41,838 bases of DNA, from contig JBEBSD010000056.1 in NCBI GenBank assembly GCA_040394475.1, forward strand, positions 1-41,838, given 5' to 3'. Each line of letters opens with the position of its first letter. The stretch's first letter is position 1. This document shows positions 1 through 7,618 of the stretch, piece by piece. The position numbers were made by a program, and so were the translations under genes. This stretch comes from JBEBSD01 sp040394475. Its GTDB lineage: Bacteria > Bacteroidota > Bacteroidia > Cytophagales > Spirosomataceae. The notes under the pieces were generated by a model. The model was not told the origin of the DNA. It did not search any database and was given only the letters and a program-made list of their open reading frames with translations.

Positions 1-1
1 T

Positions 2-118
2 TCGCCCATATCGCATTCGGCCAATGAATCGCATTCGCCCATATCGCATTCGGCCGATGAATCGCATTCGCCCATATCGCATTCGGCCAATGAATCGCAT
101 TCGCCCATATCGCATTCG
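2..118 (+). repeat. 33-bp in-frame tandem repeat inside the RAYT gene, ~3.5 copies visible
   Basis: Units start at 2, 35, 68 and 101 (last one 18 bp). They are identical except for one base in unit 2 (GCCGAT instead of GCCAAT, Asp for Asn). Each unit is itself two diverged halves, each containing ATCGCATTCG, so the array probably grew by duplication of a duplication. The unit length is divisible by three and keeps the transposase frame. The array may continue left of the window. Confidence 0.93.
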
Positions 119-334
119 CCCCTGCGGGGGCCGGCGGATAATATCGGGGCGATTGTGCGGGGCTATAAATCGGCGGTCACCAAACAATTGAACGCGTTGA
201 ACATCGGACGCGCGGTCTGGCAACGCAATTATTACGAACACATCATACGAACCGAACAATCGTATTGGCGTATTGCAGAATACATTATCAATAATCCGAA
301 AAACTGGCGGGGCGATCGGTTTCATAAAAAATGA
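2..334 (+). CDS. REP-associated tyrosine transposase (RAYT), C-terminal part, 5' end outside window
   Basis: The frame is open from base 2 to a TGA at 332-334; no start is visible, so the gene enters from the left. The C-terminal residues contain DNIGAIVRGYKSAVTKQLN, then VWQRNYYEHIIR, then EYIINNP, the hallmark C-terminal block of Y1/HUH transposases of the RAYT group. In that family the nucleophilic tyrosine lies in the helix matching EYIINNP (family knowledge, position inferred). Residues coded by 2-118 are an 11-residue repeat (SPISHSANESH), immediately before the conserved block. RAYTs are usually single-copy, domesticated transposases that act on REP hairpins, and an inverted repeat follows the stop codon. 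The HUH motif would lie upstream and is not seen, so activity cannot be judged. Confidence 0.82.
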   Translation, partial: SPISHSANESHSPISHSADESHSPISHSANESHSPISHSPLRGPADNIGAIVRGYKSAVTKQLNALNIGRAVWQRNYYEHIIRTEQSYWRIAEYIINNPKNWRGDRFHKK

Positions 335-335
335 C

Positions 336-385
336 CGTGCCGCGACTATCAAATGTATTCCATGGTTTGCAGCCGTAGCGGCACG
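336..385. repeat. REP-like inverted repeat downstream of RAYT
   Basis: CGTGCCGC at 336-343 is an exact inverted copy of GCGGCACG at 378-385, with a 34-nt loop, starting two bases after the transposase stop. A second pair, ATTCCAT (357-363) and ATGGAAT (394-400), interleaves with the first. A GC-rich inverted repeat flanking a RAYT is where the enzyme's REP/BIME substrate is normally found, but no second copy of this element is evident in the window. Confidence 0.45.
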
Positions 386-489
386 CACTTTCTATGGAAT
401 ATTATCGGGTCGTTAAAAAAAATCATGAAAAACCAGTATAAAGGACAATCCGGTTCGCTACTGTCTGTAGAATAGGTAGTACAGGATTC

Positions 490-1581
490 ATGAAAGACAA
501 TTTTCAATACAAAGTAGCGGATTTTTTAGCCGACGAAGATTTCCGGCAATGGGTACGGACGGGAGCATTCCTGGACGAAGAATCTGCCTGGAACCAGTGG
601 CTCCGGCAGCATTCCCAGTACCGGAAGGAGGCCCAACGGGCCCGGGAAATCCTATTGGCCGGAAAACTCCGGGAGGCACCGTTCCCCGACGACTACTTTG
701 AAACCATTCAACGGGAGGTCCTGAGTGCTGCGACCCGTAAAAAGAAACGTACCGTATCCTTCTATAAATGGCCCGCAGTGGCAGCCTCGCTTGTACTGGC
801 AGTTGGCTGGCTGATGTGGAGGGGAAGCCCGGTGGCTATTCCAGAAATCCGGGACGAACGTGTGGTTAACCGGCAAATCAAGTCCGAGACCCGGTTTGAT
901 AACCCGGCAGAAACAATTGTGCCGGTAGCATTGCCCGACGGAAGCGCCGTACTGCTGCACCCGGACAGCTACCTGACCTACCGTAAGACGGCGGACGGGC
1001 TGCGGGAGGTACACCTGACCGGCAAGGCCTATTTTGAAGTAGCCAAAGATCCCCTGCATCCGTTTATGGTGTATTCGGGAGAGATGGTGACCCGCGTGGT
1101 AGGGACCAGTTTTACGATCACCGCCTATGCGGCTGATCCCGATTTCTCGGTAGTGGTGAAAACCGGAAACGTGCGGGTTTCTGCCGTGAAAGATCCGGAA
1201 AAGGGAGGAACCGGAAAAGCCCCGGAAACAGCCATTGACCTGGTCCGGAACGAACGGCTCGTCTTCAACCGGCGAAAGCAGCACTTCGAGCGAAGCGATC
1301 TTGATGCAAAGGAGATTTTAAGCTACGTTCCTCCGACCGACAGCTCCTACACATTTGAGGATACCCCTGTCGCGCTTGTTTTCCGGAAAATTGCCCGGGA
1401 CTACGGGTTGGAGCTCCTGCTGGACGAAGCCGTATTTTCAGGATGTGAACTGACAACGAACCTGACGGATGAACCCCTGTTTGAAAAACTCAGCATCGTG
1501 TGTAACGCGGTGGGACCTGGTACGAGTTTCCGGGTGAATGAAGGACTGATACAGGTCATTTCCAAGGGATGTAACCAATAA
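490..1581 (+). CDS. FecR-family anti-sigma factor with C-terminal DUF4974 domain
   Basis: Inner-membrane anti-sigma/signal-transfer protein of 363 residues. Residues 1-90 are a cytoplasmic, charged region that in the family binds an ECF sigma factor. A single membrane segment covers about 93-110 (KWPAVAASLVLAVGWLMW). The periplasmic FecR domain follows (about 125-260, including the LPDGSAVLLHPDS and GKAYFEVAKD blocks typical of the family). The C-terminal part from about 285 (YTFEDTPVALVFRKIARDYG) is a DUF4974/STN-like domain. In Bacteroidota such proteins receive a signal from the STN domain of a SusC partner; here the next gene is a SusC with an STN domain. The usual adjacent ECF sigma gene is missing: the gene upstream is the RAYT. 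The start is ATG at 490. Confidence 0.93.
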   Translation: MKDNFQYKVADFLADEDFRQWVRTGAFLDEESAWNQWLRQHSQYRKEAQRAREILLAGKLREAPFPDDYFETIQREVLSAATRKKKRTVSFYKWPAVAASLVLAVGWLMWRGSPVAIPEIRDERVVNRQIKSETRFDNPAETIVPVALPDGSAVLLHPDSYLTYRKTADGLREVHLTGKAYFEVAKDPLHPFMVYSGEMVTRVVGTSFTITAYAADPDFSVVVKTGNVRVSAVKDPEKGGTGKAPETAIDLVRNERLVFNRRKQHFERSDLDAKEILSYVPPTDSSYTFEDTPVALVFRKIARDYGLELLLDEAVFSGCELTTNLTDEPLFEKLSIVCNAVGPGTSFRVNEGLIQVISKGCNQ

Positions 1582-1648
1582 ATAACCTATTAATTAATGA
1601 TACGCCTATGAGCAATACCCTTACAGCTTGCTGATCTTTTTATAAAAA

Positions 1649-1677
1649 AGCCGGGCATGTTCGCACCATGACCGGCT
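1649..1677. other. Hairpin between fecR and susC1 (attenuator-like or minus-strand terminator)
   Basis: AGCCGG at 1649-1654 pairs with CCGGCT at 1672-1677 and CATG at 1656-1659 pairs with CATG at 1667-1670, with one mismatch and a 7-nt loop. A T/A-rich run lies on its left flank (TTTTTATAAAAAA), so it looks like an intrinsic terminator only when read on the minus strand, where no gene is seen. Read on the plus strand it is a stable hairpin in the leader of the SusC gene without a T tract. Confidence 0.55.
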
Positions 1678-1768
1678 GGTTCCCCCTATTCTGAACAAAC
1701 AGTATGCACCTGGTCAGGTGGTAAGGGGAGTGTTTTTGCCTTTTCTATTCACAAAAACCTTTAAATCT

Positions 1769-4700
1769 ATGCAAAAAAATCAAAATGTTGTTAATCTGTG
1801 GTTTAGGATTATGAGAATAACTGCCATCCAGGTTTTCATGACGTTGTTGTTTACCGGGATTACCTGGGCAGGGGCTGCCCAGGAATTACTGAGCAAACGG
1901 ATTGTTATTCCAAAGACACAGACGGAAATGCGGGCCGCGCTCGACCAGGTTAGTAAAGCGGCGCAGGTCAGGATTACGTTCAACTCAAAGTTGATCCCTA
2001 AAGGAAACAAAGTCGTCCTATATGCACAGAATGAGCCCCTGATGGATGTGCTTGACCGGTTATTGACACCTCATGGTATTTCGTATATCATCCTGAACAA
2101 GCAAATTGTCTTGCGGAAAATGGATGAAAAAGAGCATAGTGAATTCCTGATTGAAGAAATAACCGACCCGGTTCTGGAACGCCGGCTGACTGGTGTGGTC
2201 CGCGATGAGAACCAGGAACCCCTGCCGGGAGTGAGTGTGATGGTGAAAGGCACCAACCGGGGGACCATTACCGATATGGACGGGCACTACGCACTCGACC
2301 TGCCGGATGATGCTACGGCGCTGACGTTTTCTTTCGTCGGATTTATCTCCCGGGAGCTGGCGATCGGCAACCAGTCGGTGGTGGATATCGTCCTGGCCGT
2401 GGATACCAAAACTCTGGAGGAAATCATCGTGATTGGTTACAATCGTGTTAAAAAAAGTGACATTACGGGTTCGGTAACCAGCGTGGGCGCGGAAGAAATC
2501 AAGAAGCGGCCGGTAGCAAATGTATTGCAGGCTATTCAGGGAAGGGCCGCCGGAGTCGATATTACTTCCAATGAACGTCCCGGAGAAATGGGGAGTATCC
2601 GTATCCGGGGGAACCGCTCGCTGAGTGCCAGTAACTCGCCTTTATATGTAGTAGATGGTATCCCGTTAGCGGCCGGCGGCATCGAATCCATTAATCCGAA
2701 TGATATCGAATCGATCGATATCCTCAAAGATGCCTCGGCCACCGCAGTATTCGGATCCAGGGGCGCCAACGGAGTCGTGCTCGTGACGACCAAGCAGGGC
2801 CAGAGCGGAAAGCTGGCATTGAATTATATCGGTACGGCCACTATCGAACGGATGTATGACCGGTTGGATATGATGAACTCCGGGCAGTATGTGGAGTTTC
2901 GCCGGGATGCTTACCGCCGTGCGGGTAATTATCCGGATATTCCCACGATGGAGGATGATGAACGGATTTTCGGCGGGGATGACCACGCCTGGGAAAATGT
3001 TAAGAAAGGCTGGCAGGGCAGCACCTGGAACGGGAACCTGGTACCGACCACCGACTGGATGGACATGGTTCTTAAAACCGGTGTTACACAGGATCACACC
3101 CTGAATGTCAGCGGGGGGACCGATAAAATCCGCGCCTACGGGTCATTGGGATACCTCTTCCAGGACGGTACGCAACTGGGGCAGGATTTTGAGCGTTTCA
3201 ATACCAAATTCAGCGTTGAGCTGTCGCCGGTAAAATGGTTTCGTTTCGGAGGAAGTGTCAACGCAACTTTCAGTGTTCAGAATTACGGTTTTGCAACGAG
3301 CAACGTTACAGGACCCGGAAACCTCTATTTCGCCGCGCAGGGCATGCTTCCTTTCGCGGTTCCTTTTGATGCGAACGGCAACCGGATCAACCTGCCGGGC
3401 GGAGACATCAATATTCTGAACCCCATCGGCGAAGATCACTATAACGTCAACGAAAGAAAGGTACTGCGGACGCTGGGAGTGCTGTTTGCGGAGGTGGATA
3501 TTTTCAAAGGACTGAAATACCGTTTTAATTTCGGCCCCGATTTTTACAACAACCGGAACGGACGCTGGATGGACAAGCGCTCCATCAACAGAGGCGGCGG
3601 GGAACCCGGCGCTACGAACTATGCCCAGCTCAATCAAACCTCACGCTTTGCCTGGACCCTGGATAACCTGCTTTACTACGACAAAACGGTAAATGAAAAA
3701 CATACCGTGGGGGTGACCCTGTTGCAGAGCGCTTCAGCCAACCTTACCGAAACCTCCAGTATGACGGCTACCAACTTGCCGTGGGACAGCCAGCGCTGGC
3801 ATCAGCTGAATTCGGTCGCCAGCCTGGACGCCTTTAACACCGGTATCAGTGAATCACAGTTGCTGTCTTATATGGCCCGGATCAATTACGGCTTCAACGA
3901 TAAGTATATGCTGACCATGTCGGCGCGCTGGGACGGAGCTTCGCAGCTGGCAGATGGTAATAAATGGGATTTTTTCCCTTCTGCAGCCGTTGCCTGGAAC
4001 ATGGATCAGGAAGATTTTCTGCGATCAGTCAATTGGGTCAATCAACTTAAACTCCGGTTGGGTTTTGGCAGCACCGGTAACGCGGCTATCAGCCCGTATC
4101 AGACCAAAGGCGCTATCGAAACACTGTATTATACCTGGGGAAGCAAGGTTGAACCCGGCTATGTATCTTCCGATGCTTCCCTTGCCAATCCGGTGGTCAT
4201 GGCAAACCTCGGGCTGGGCTGGGAACATACCACTCAATGGAACCTGGGTATAGATTTTGACTTATTCCGGCGCCGGATCAGCGGCGCACTGGATATCTAT
4301 ACTTCCAAAACAACTGATTTACTGCTTCGGAGAAGTATTCCTTCCCTGTTAGGTTATGTGTCTACCTGGGCCAATATCGGGGCTACTTCCAACCAGGGGA
4401 TCGATCTGACTGTCACTTCGGTGAACGTCAGGAAAAAAGACTTCGAATGGGTATCGACCCTGAACTTTTCCGCCAATAAAGATAAAATTGTAGAACTCGC
4501 TAACGGGACTAACGACGACCTGGCCAACCTTTGGTTTATCGGGCAGCGACTGGCCGTGTATTACGATTATACAAAGGAAGGTATCTGGCAGGATACGGCG
4601 GAAGACCTGGACGAAATCGGGAAGTTCAATGCGAACGGTCATTCGTTCAGACCGGGAGATATCCGGGTAACTGATTTGAACGGCGACTACAAAATAGATG

Positions 4701-5179
4701 CGAATAACGACCGTTCCATCGTAGGACATTCCAGCCCGAAATGGAATTTTGGGTTCAACAACTCCTTCACGTACAAAAACTGGGATTTGGCTGTCTTTTT
4801 GTTTGGACGCTGGGGTTTCAGCATGGCAGCAGGCGCGGAATCCTTACAGGGACGCTTTGCACAGCGGGTGGTCGATTACTGGACGCCGACCAACCCGACA
4901 AATGAGTATCCTTCGCCCAATTACAACAGCGCGGCGGGCGATGCCTTTAAGAGCGCTATGAACTATCAGGATGGTTCCTTTGTAAAGGTGCGGAATATTT
5001 CACTCGGGTATACGTTGCCCGCTTCCGTGACCTCCAAAGTACGAATGTCGGCCTGTAAGATCTATGCGCAGGTGCAGAATCCGGGGCTATTGTATTCGAA
5101 AATAACATGGCTGGATCCGGATCTGGGAGGCTCTACCTTTAACCGGGGCTTCGTTATCGGCCTGAATGTCGGGTTTTGA
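1769..5179 (+). CDS. SusC-like TonB-dependent outer-membrane transporter with N-terminal STN domain (SusC1)
   Basis: Outer-membrane barrel of 1136 residues that imports oligosaccharides together with the SusD lipoprotein next to it, powered by TonB. The frame opens at 1718 with GTG, but the ATG at 1769 (MQKNQNVV) is preferred because it directly precedes a basic region and hydrophobic signal segment ending near GAAQE. Domains in order: signal peptide; STN domain at about 40-120 (VRITFNSKLIPKG to ILNKQIVLRK); CarboxypepD_reg-like domain (LTGVVRDENQEPLPGVSVMV); TonB plug (VIGYNRVKKSDITGSV, RIRGNRSLSASNSPLYVVDG, ILKDASATAVFGSRGANGV); 22-strand barrel ending in an aromatic residue (VGF). The STN domain pairs it with the FecR protein upstream. 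The substrate is not readable from the sequence. Confidence 0.95.
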   Translation: MQKNQNVVNLWFRIMRITAIQVFMTLLFTGITWAGAAQELLSKRIVIPKTQTEMRAALDQVSKAAQVRITFNSKLIPKGNKVVLYAQNEPLMDVLDRLLTPHGISYIILNKQIVLRKMDEKEHSEFLIEEITDPVLERRLTGVVRDENQEPLPGVSVMVKGTNRGTITDMDGHYALDLPDDATALTFSFVGFISRELAIGNQSVVDIVLAVDTKTLEEIIVIGYNRVKKSDITGSVTSVGAEEIKKRPVANVLQAIQGRAAGVDITSNERPGEMGSIRIRGNRSLSASNSPLYVVDGIPLAAGGIESINPNDIESIDILKDASATAVFGSRGANGVVLVTTKQGQSGKLALNYIGTATIERMYDRLDMMNSGQYVEFRRDAYRRAGNYPDIPTMEDDERIFGGDDHAWENVKKGWQGSTWNGNLVPTTDWMDMVLKTGVTQDHTLNVSGGTDKIRAYGSLGYLFQDGTQLGQDFERFNTKFSVELSPVKWFRFGGSVNATFSVQNYGFATSNVTGPGNLYFAAQGMLPFAVPFDANGNRINLPGGDINILNPIGEDHYNVNERKVLRTLGVLFAEVDIFKGLKYRFNFGPDFYNNRNGRWMDKRSINRGGGEPGATNYAQLNQTSRFAWTLDNLLYYDKTVNEKHTVGVTLLQSASANLTETSSMTATNLPWDSQRWHQLNSVASLDAFNTGISESQLLSYMARINYGFNDKYMLTMSARWDGASQLADGNKWDFFPSAAVAWNMDQEDFLRSVNWVNQLKLRLGFGSTGNAAISPYQTKGAIETLYYTWGSKVEPGYVSSDASLANPVVMANLGLGWEHTTQWNLGIDFDLFRRRISGALDIYTSKTTDLLLRRSIPSLLGYVSTWANIGATSNQGIDLTVTSVNVRKKDFEWVSTLNFSANKDKIVELANGTNDDLANLWFIGQRLAVYYDYTKEGIWQDTAEDLDEIGKFNANGHSFRPGDIRVTDLNGDYKIDANNDRSIVGHSSPKWNFGFNNSFTYKNWDLAVFLFGRWGFSMAAGAESLQGRFAQRVVDYWTPTNPTNEYPSPNYNSAAGDAFKSAMNYQDGSFVKVRNISLGYTLPASVTSKVRMSACKIYAQVQNPGLLYSKITWLDPDLGGSTFNRGFVIGLNVGF

Positions 5180-5231
5180 GTTATGAATTATGAATTATGA
5201 GTTATGAGTTATGAGTTATGAGTTATGAGTT
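5178..5231 (+). repeat. 7-bp tandem repeat (GAGTTAT/GAATTAT), ~7.7 copies
   Basis: Units run without interruption from 5178 to 5226, plus a 5-bp partial unit to 5231. Units 2 and 3 read GAATTAT, the others GAGTTAT. The first unit overlaps the TGA stop codon of SusC1. Similar short direct repeats occur between genes in many Bacteroidota; no function is known to me. It separates SusC1 from SusD1. Confidence 0.95.
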
Positions 5232-5339
5232 GGGTGAATCTGGTGAGTGACTTGTAATTTGTTGAAAATAAGTGGTTTGTAAAATTTATCTGTGCGCATC
5301 TGAGTAATCTTTGGTGCCCGAAAACGAAATTTGATACCA

Positions 5340-7307
5340 ATGAAAAATATACAAAAAAAGCTGGTAACCTTCGGAATGGCGGCTGCTTTGCTGGCAACGG
5401 CCGGCTCGTGCAGCGAGGACTTTCTAAGTGAAGACCTGATTACTTCCCGCAGCACCCAGGACTTTGAAACCCCTATCGGGTTGGATGGCCTGGTTACAGG
5501 GATGTATCAAAGCCTGAAGTTCCATTTCAATTATGAGTGGGCTTACGCGACCACCAATTATGGAACCGATGAGTTTTGCGTAGGCGGAGACCGCACCATG
5601 CAAATGTGGAATACCTATGATGCCAATCTGAACTCCCTCACCGGTGATGTAGCCGTGATCTGGAACAATATGTACGGCAATATCAATTCGGCCAATATTG
5701 TCATCAGGAATGTGCCGCTGTTCTACGGACAGGGACCCCAGTACAATACCCGGCTGGGCGAGGGGCACTTCATGCGTGGTTTCGACTATTTCAAGTTGGT
5801 GAAACAGTATGGCGGTGTGCCGCTGAAGCTGGAACCTTCGACCACTGTAGAACTTGAGTTTTCCAGGAATTCGGCACAGGAGGTATACGCGCAGGTAATC
5901 AGTGACCTGGAGCAGGCGTATAACCTGCTTCCCGAAACACCGGCGGACCAGGGACGGATTACCAAATGGGCTGCGGCGCATTTTCTGGCAAAAGCTTACT
6001 TGTTCCGGGCCAGCGAGCTTTACAGTGACTGGAATGGCAGTACACGGCAATCGGATCTCGAAAATGCTGTGAAGTATGCGGAAGTGGTTATTAACAGTGG
6101 AAGGTTCTCGCTGGCTGCCGATTTTAGTGAACTCTGGAGCTTTGTACGGGTGGACGGACCGAACGAGTCGCTCCCCGAGATTATCCTGGCGGCCCAGTTT
6201 TCGGATAACGTCTCTACACAGGGAAGGTACGGAAGCCAGGTGCATCTGTATTATCCTTCTGTTTACCAGAATATGCCTGGGATGCAGCGGGATATCCCGG
6301 GAGGCAGGGAGTTTCAGCGCCTTCGTTCCACTGACTATGCACTCGATGTGTACGACAGGGTGAATGATAGCCGGTTCTGGAAGAGCTTTAAGACGAGTTA
6401 TTCGTGTAATAACCCCGCAAGCGCCCCGGTTTGGAGCGCCGCCAATGCACCCGGCGCCGAGTGGATCGGAAAGCCGAAGTTTACAGGAGGGGAGGAGTCG
6501 ATCCGCTATATTGTCAACGACGCCGGAGATAGCCGGTATACGGCACAGTCCATCCAGAGGAGAGCCCCTCACATGTTTGTCCGCTATTTTAACGGGGAAG
6601 CTGAAAATATGCTCGGCGGGCACGGGAATTACGAAGCGAGCCGGTATGTCGCCCTGTCCAAGTTTGCAGACGGTTCAAGGATCTCGGTTGCCTCGCAGTT
6701 CGGACAGCGTGACGGTATCCTGGCGCGTCTGGCCGAAACCTACCTGGTAGCAGCCGAAGCCCACGGACGGTTGCAGCAATACAACCAGGCATTGAATTAC
6801 ATCAATGCGGTTCGGGACCGGGCTGCCTACAAAGAAGGAGAAGACCGGTCTTTTTATATCGATGGAGGAATTGCCTATAAAAACAATCCGGCAGCCAATA
6901 CGGCGGCGTTTGTAGCGTATTCCGACAGGAATACGTACTACGAATCTACCAACATCGACGTAACAACGGCCGGCACCACCCTGCACGTAAACAGTATTGA
7001 TGAAATCTTTACTGCAACGGGTGAGTTTTACGATAAAGTAGGCGCCGCTTCCAACGAAAGCAAGTTTATTCATTTTATGCTCAATGAGCGGTCGCGTGAA
7101 CTGATGGGGGAGCTGATGCGTTGGGAGGACCTGGCCCGTACCAAAACCCTGGTAACGCGTGCGCTCCGGTTTAATGACGAGGCAAAGCCTGACGAAAACA
7201 AGCACTACTTCCGGCCCATTCCGCAAACGTTCCTGGATGCCATCCAGAAAGATGGTCAGCCGCTTAGTACGGGCGACAAGCAGGCAATGCAGAACCCGGG
7301 CTGGTAA
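5340..7307 (+). CDS. SusD/RagB-family glycan-binding lipoprotein (SusD1)
   Basis: Cell-surface lipoprotein of 655 residues that caps the SusC1 barrel and binds glycan. The ATG at 5340 is chosen over the one three codons earlier because it gives a compact lipoprotein signal (MKNIQKKL, hydrophobic core, lipobox AGSC with Cys24). The SusD helical fold is seen in blocks such as LVTGMYQSLKFHF, WNNMYGNINSANIVIRNVP and GEGHFMRGFDYFKLVKQYGG. The C-terminal RagB/SusD region includes LARLAETYLVAAEAHGRLQQ, LNERSRELMGELMRWEDLAR and the closing FRPIPQTFLDAI. It lies 160 bp after SusC1, longer than most SusC/SusD gaps because of the tandem repeat. Its ligand is unknown; TPR-like helices are as usual for the family. 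Confidence 0.95.
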   Translation: MKNIQKKLVTFGMAAALLATAGSCSEDFLSEDLITSRSTQDFETPIGLDGLVTGMYQSLKFHFNYEWAYATTNYGTDEFCVGGDRTMQMWNTYDANLNSLTGDVAVIWNNMYGNINSANIVIRNVPLFYGQGPQYNTRLGEGHFMRGFDYFKLVKQYGGVPLKLEPSTTVELEFSRNSAQEVYAQVISDLEQAYNLLPETPADQGRITKWAAAHFLAKAYLFRASELYSDWNGSTRQSDLENAVKYAEVVINSGRFSLAADFSELWSFVRVDGPNESLPEIILAAQFSDNVSTQGRYGSQVHLYYPSVYQNMPGMQRDIPGGREFQRLRSTDYALDVYDRVNDSRFWKSFKTSYSCNNPASAPVWSAANAPGAEWIGKPKFTGGEESIRYIVNDAGDSRYTAQSIQRRAPHMFVRYFNGEAENMLGGHGNYEASRYVALSKFADGSRISVASQFGQRDGILARLAETYLVAAEAHGRLQQYNQALNYINAVRDRAAYKEGEDRSFYIDGGIAYKNNPAANTAAFVAYSDRNTYYESTNIDVTTAGTTLHVNSIDEIFTATGEFYDKVGAASNESKFIHFMLNERSRELMGELMRWEDLARTKTLVTRALRFNDEAKPDENKHYFRPIPQTFLDAIQKDGQPLSTGDKQAMQNPGW

Positions 7308-7336
7308 TATCAATAGCACAGCCGCATTGGGCGGGC

Positions 7337-7380
7337 GCAGCAGCGAAGTTTCCGAAAGGGGGCTTCGCTGTTGCTTGTTT
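7337..7380 (+). terminator. Rho-independent terminator after SusD1
   Basis: GCAGCAGCGAAG at 7337-7348 pairs with CTTCGCTGTTGC at 7363-7374 (12 bp, one G-U). The 14-nt loop can close further around CCGAAAGG (a GAAA tetraloop), and the stem is followed by TTGTTT. It begins 30 bp after the SusD1 stop and separates the first SusC/SusD unit from the LacI regulator. Confidence 0.85.
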
Positions 7381-7424
7381 CACCCCTGCAGCCCGACAGC
7401 CGAAGCTCTGGCGATGCCCTTTAT

Positions 7425-7437
7425 TCAATCGATTGCA
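7425..7437. promoter_or_regulatory. LacI-type operator 1 (upstream of lacI-family gene)
   Basis: TCAATCGATTGCA contains the perfect palindrome CAATCGATTG (7426-7435) with a central CG, the form typical of LacI-family operators. Its centre is 34 bp from that of operator 2, close to three helical turns, which would allow cooperative or looped binding. Confidence 0.75.
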
Positions 7438-7457
7438 CGAAAGTGAAATATTTTTTG

Positions 7458-7470
7458 TGCAATCGATTGT
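7458..7470. promoter_or_regulatory. LacI-type operator 2 overlapping the -33 element of the lacI-family gene
   Basis: TGCAATCGATTGT with core CAATCGATTG at 7460-7469. Its right half supplies the TTG (7467-7469) that lies 20 bp upstream of the -7 element, so a bound repressor would block the promoter. This predicts autoregulation. Confidence 0.78.
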
Positions 7471-7497
7471 TTTTCTAAAAGTCCAATTATATATTTG
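7467..7497 (+). promoter_or_regulatory. Bacteroidota-type promoter of the LacI-family gene
   Basis: TTG at 7467-7469, a 20-bp spacer and TATATTTG at 7490-7497 match the -33/-7 pattern TTTG-N19-21-TANNTTTG. The leader to the ATG at 7619 would be about 115 nt. The rest of the 7308-7618 gap holds the terminator and two operators; nothing else is seen in it. Confidence 0.75.
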
Positions 7498-7618
7498 CAT
7501 TGTTGTATTTACAATAGCGCTGCCCGGCCGTAGCAGCATAATTTTCATTAGCGTCTGAGTGACTTAATACCCTTGACAAACGTGATAAGCTCATTTAGCA
7601 TTTCTCTTTTAAAAGTTA

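Noticed and set aside
2..118. Possible CRISPR array at the left edge
   Set aside because: The units are contiguous 33-bp repeats with no unique spacers and they keep the transposase reading frame.
652..1284. Minus-strand open frame of 210 codons opposite fecR
   Set aside because: Overlaps a clear FecR domain protein on the other strand and shows no protein-family features.
5424..6623. Long minus-strand open frame (about 400 codons) opposite SusD1
   Set aside because: It lies entirely within the strongly supported SusD1 gene, has no family-like motifs and a composition typical of an antisense shadow.
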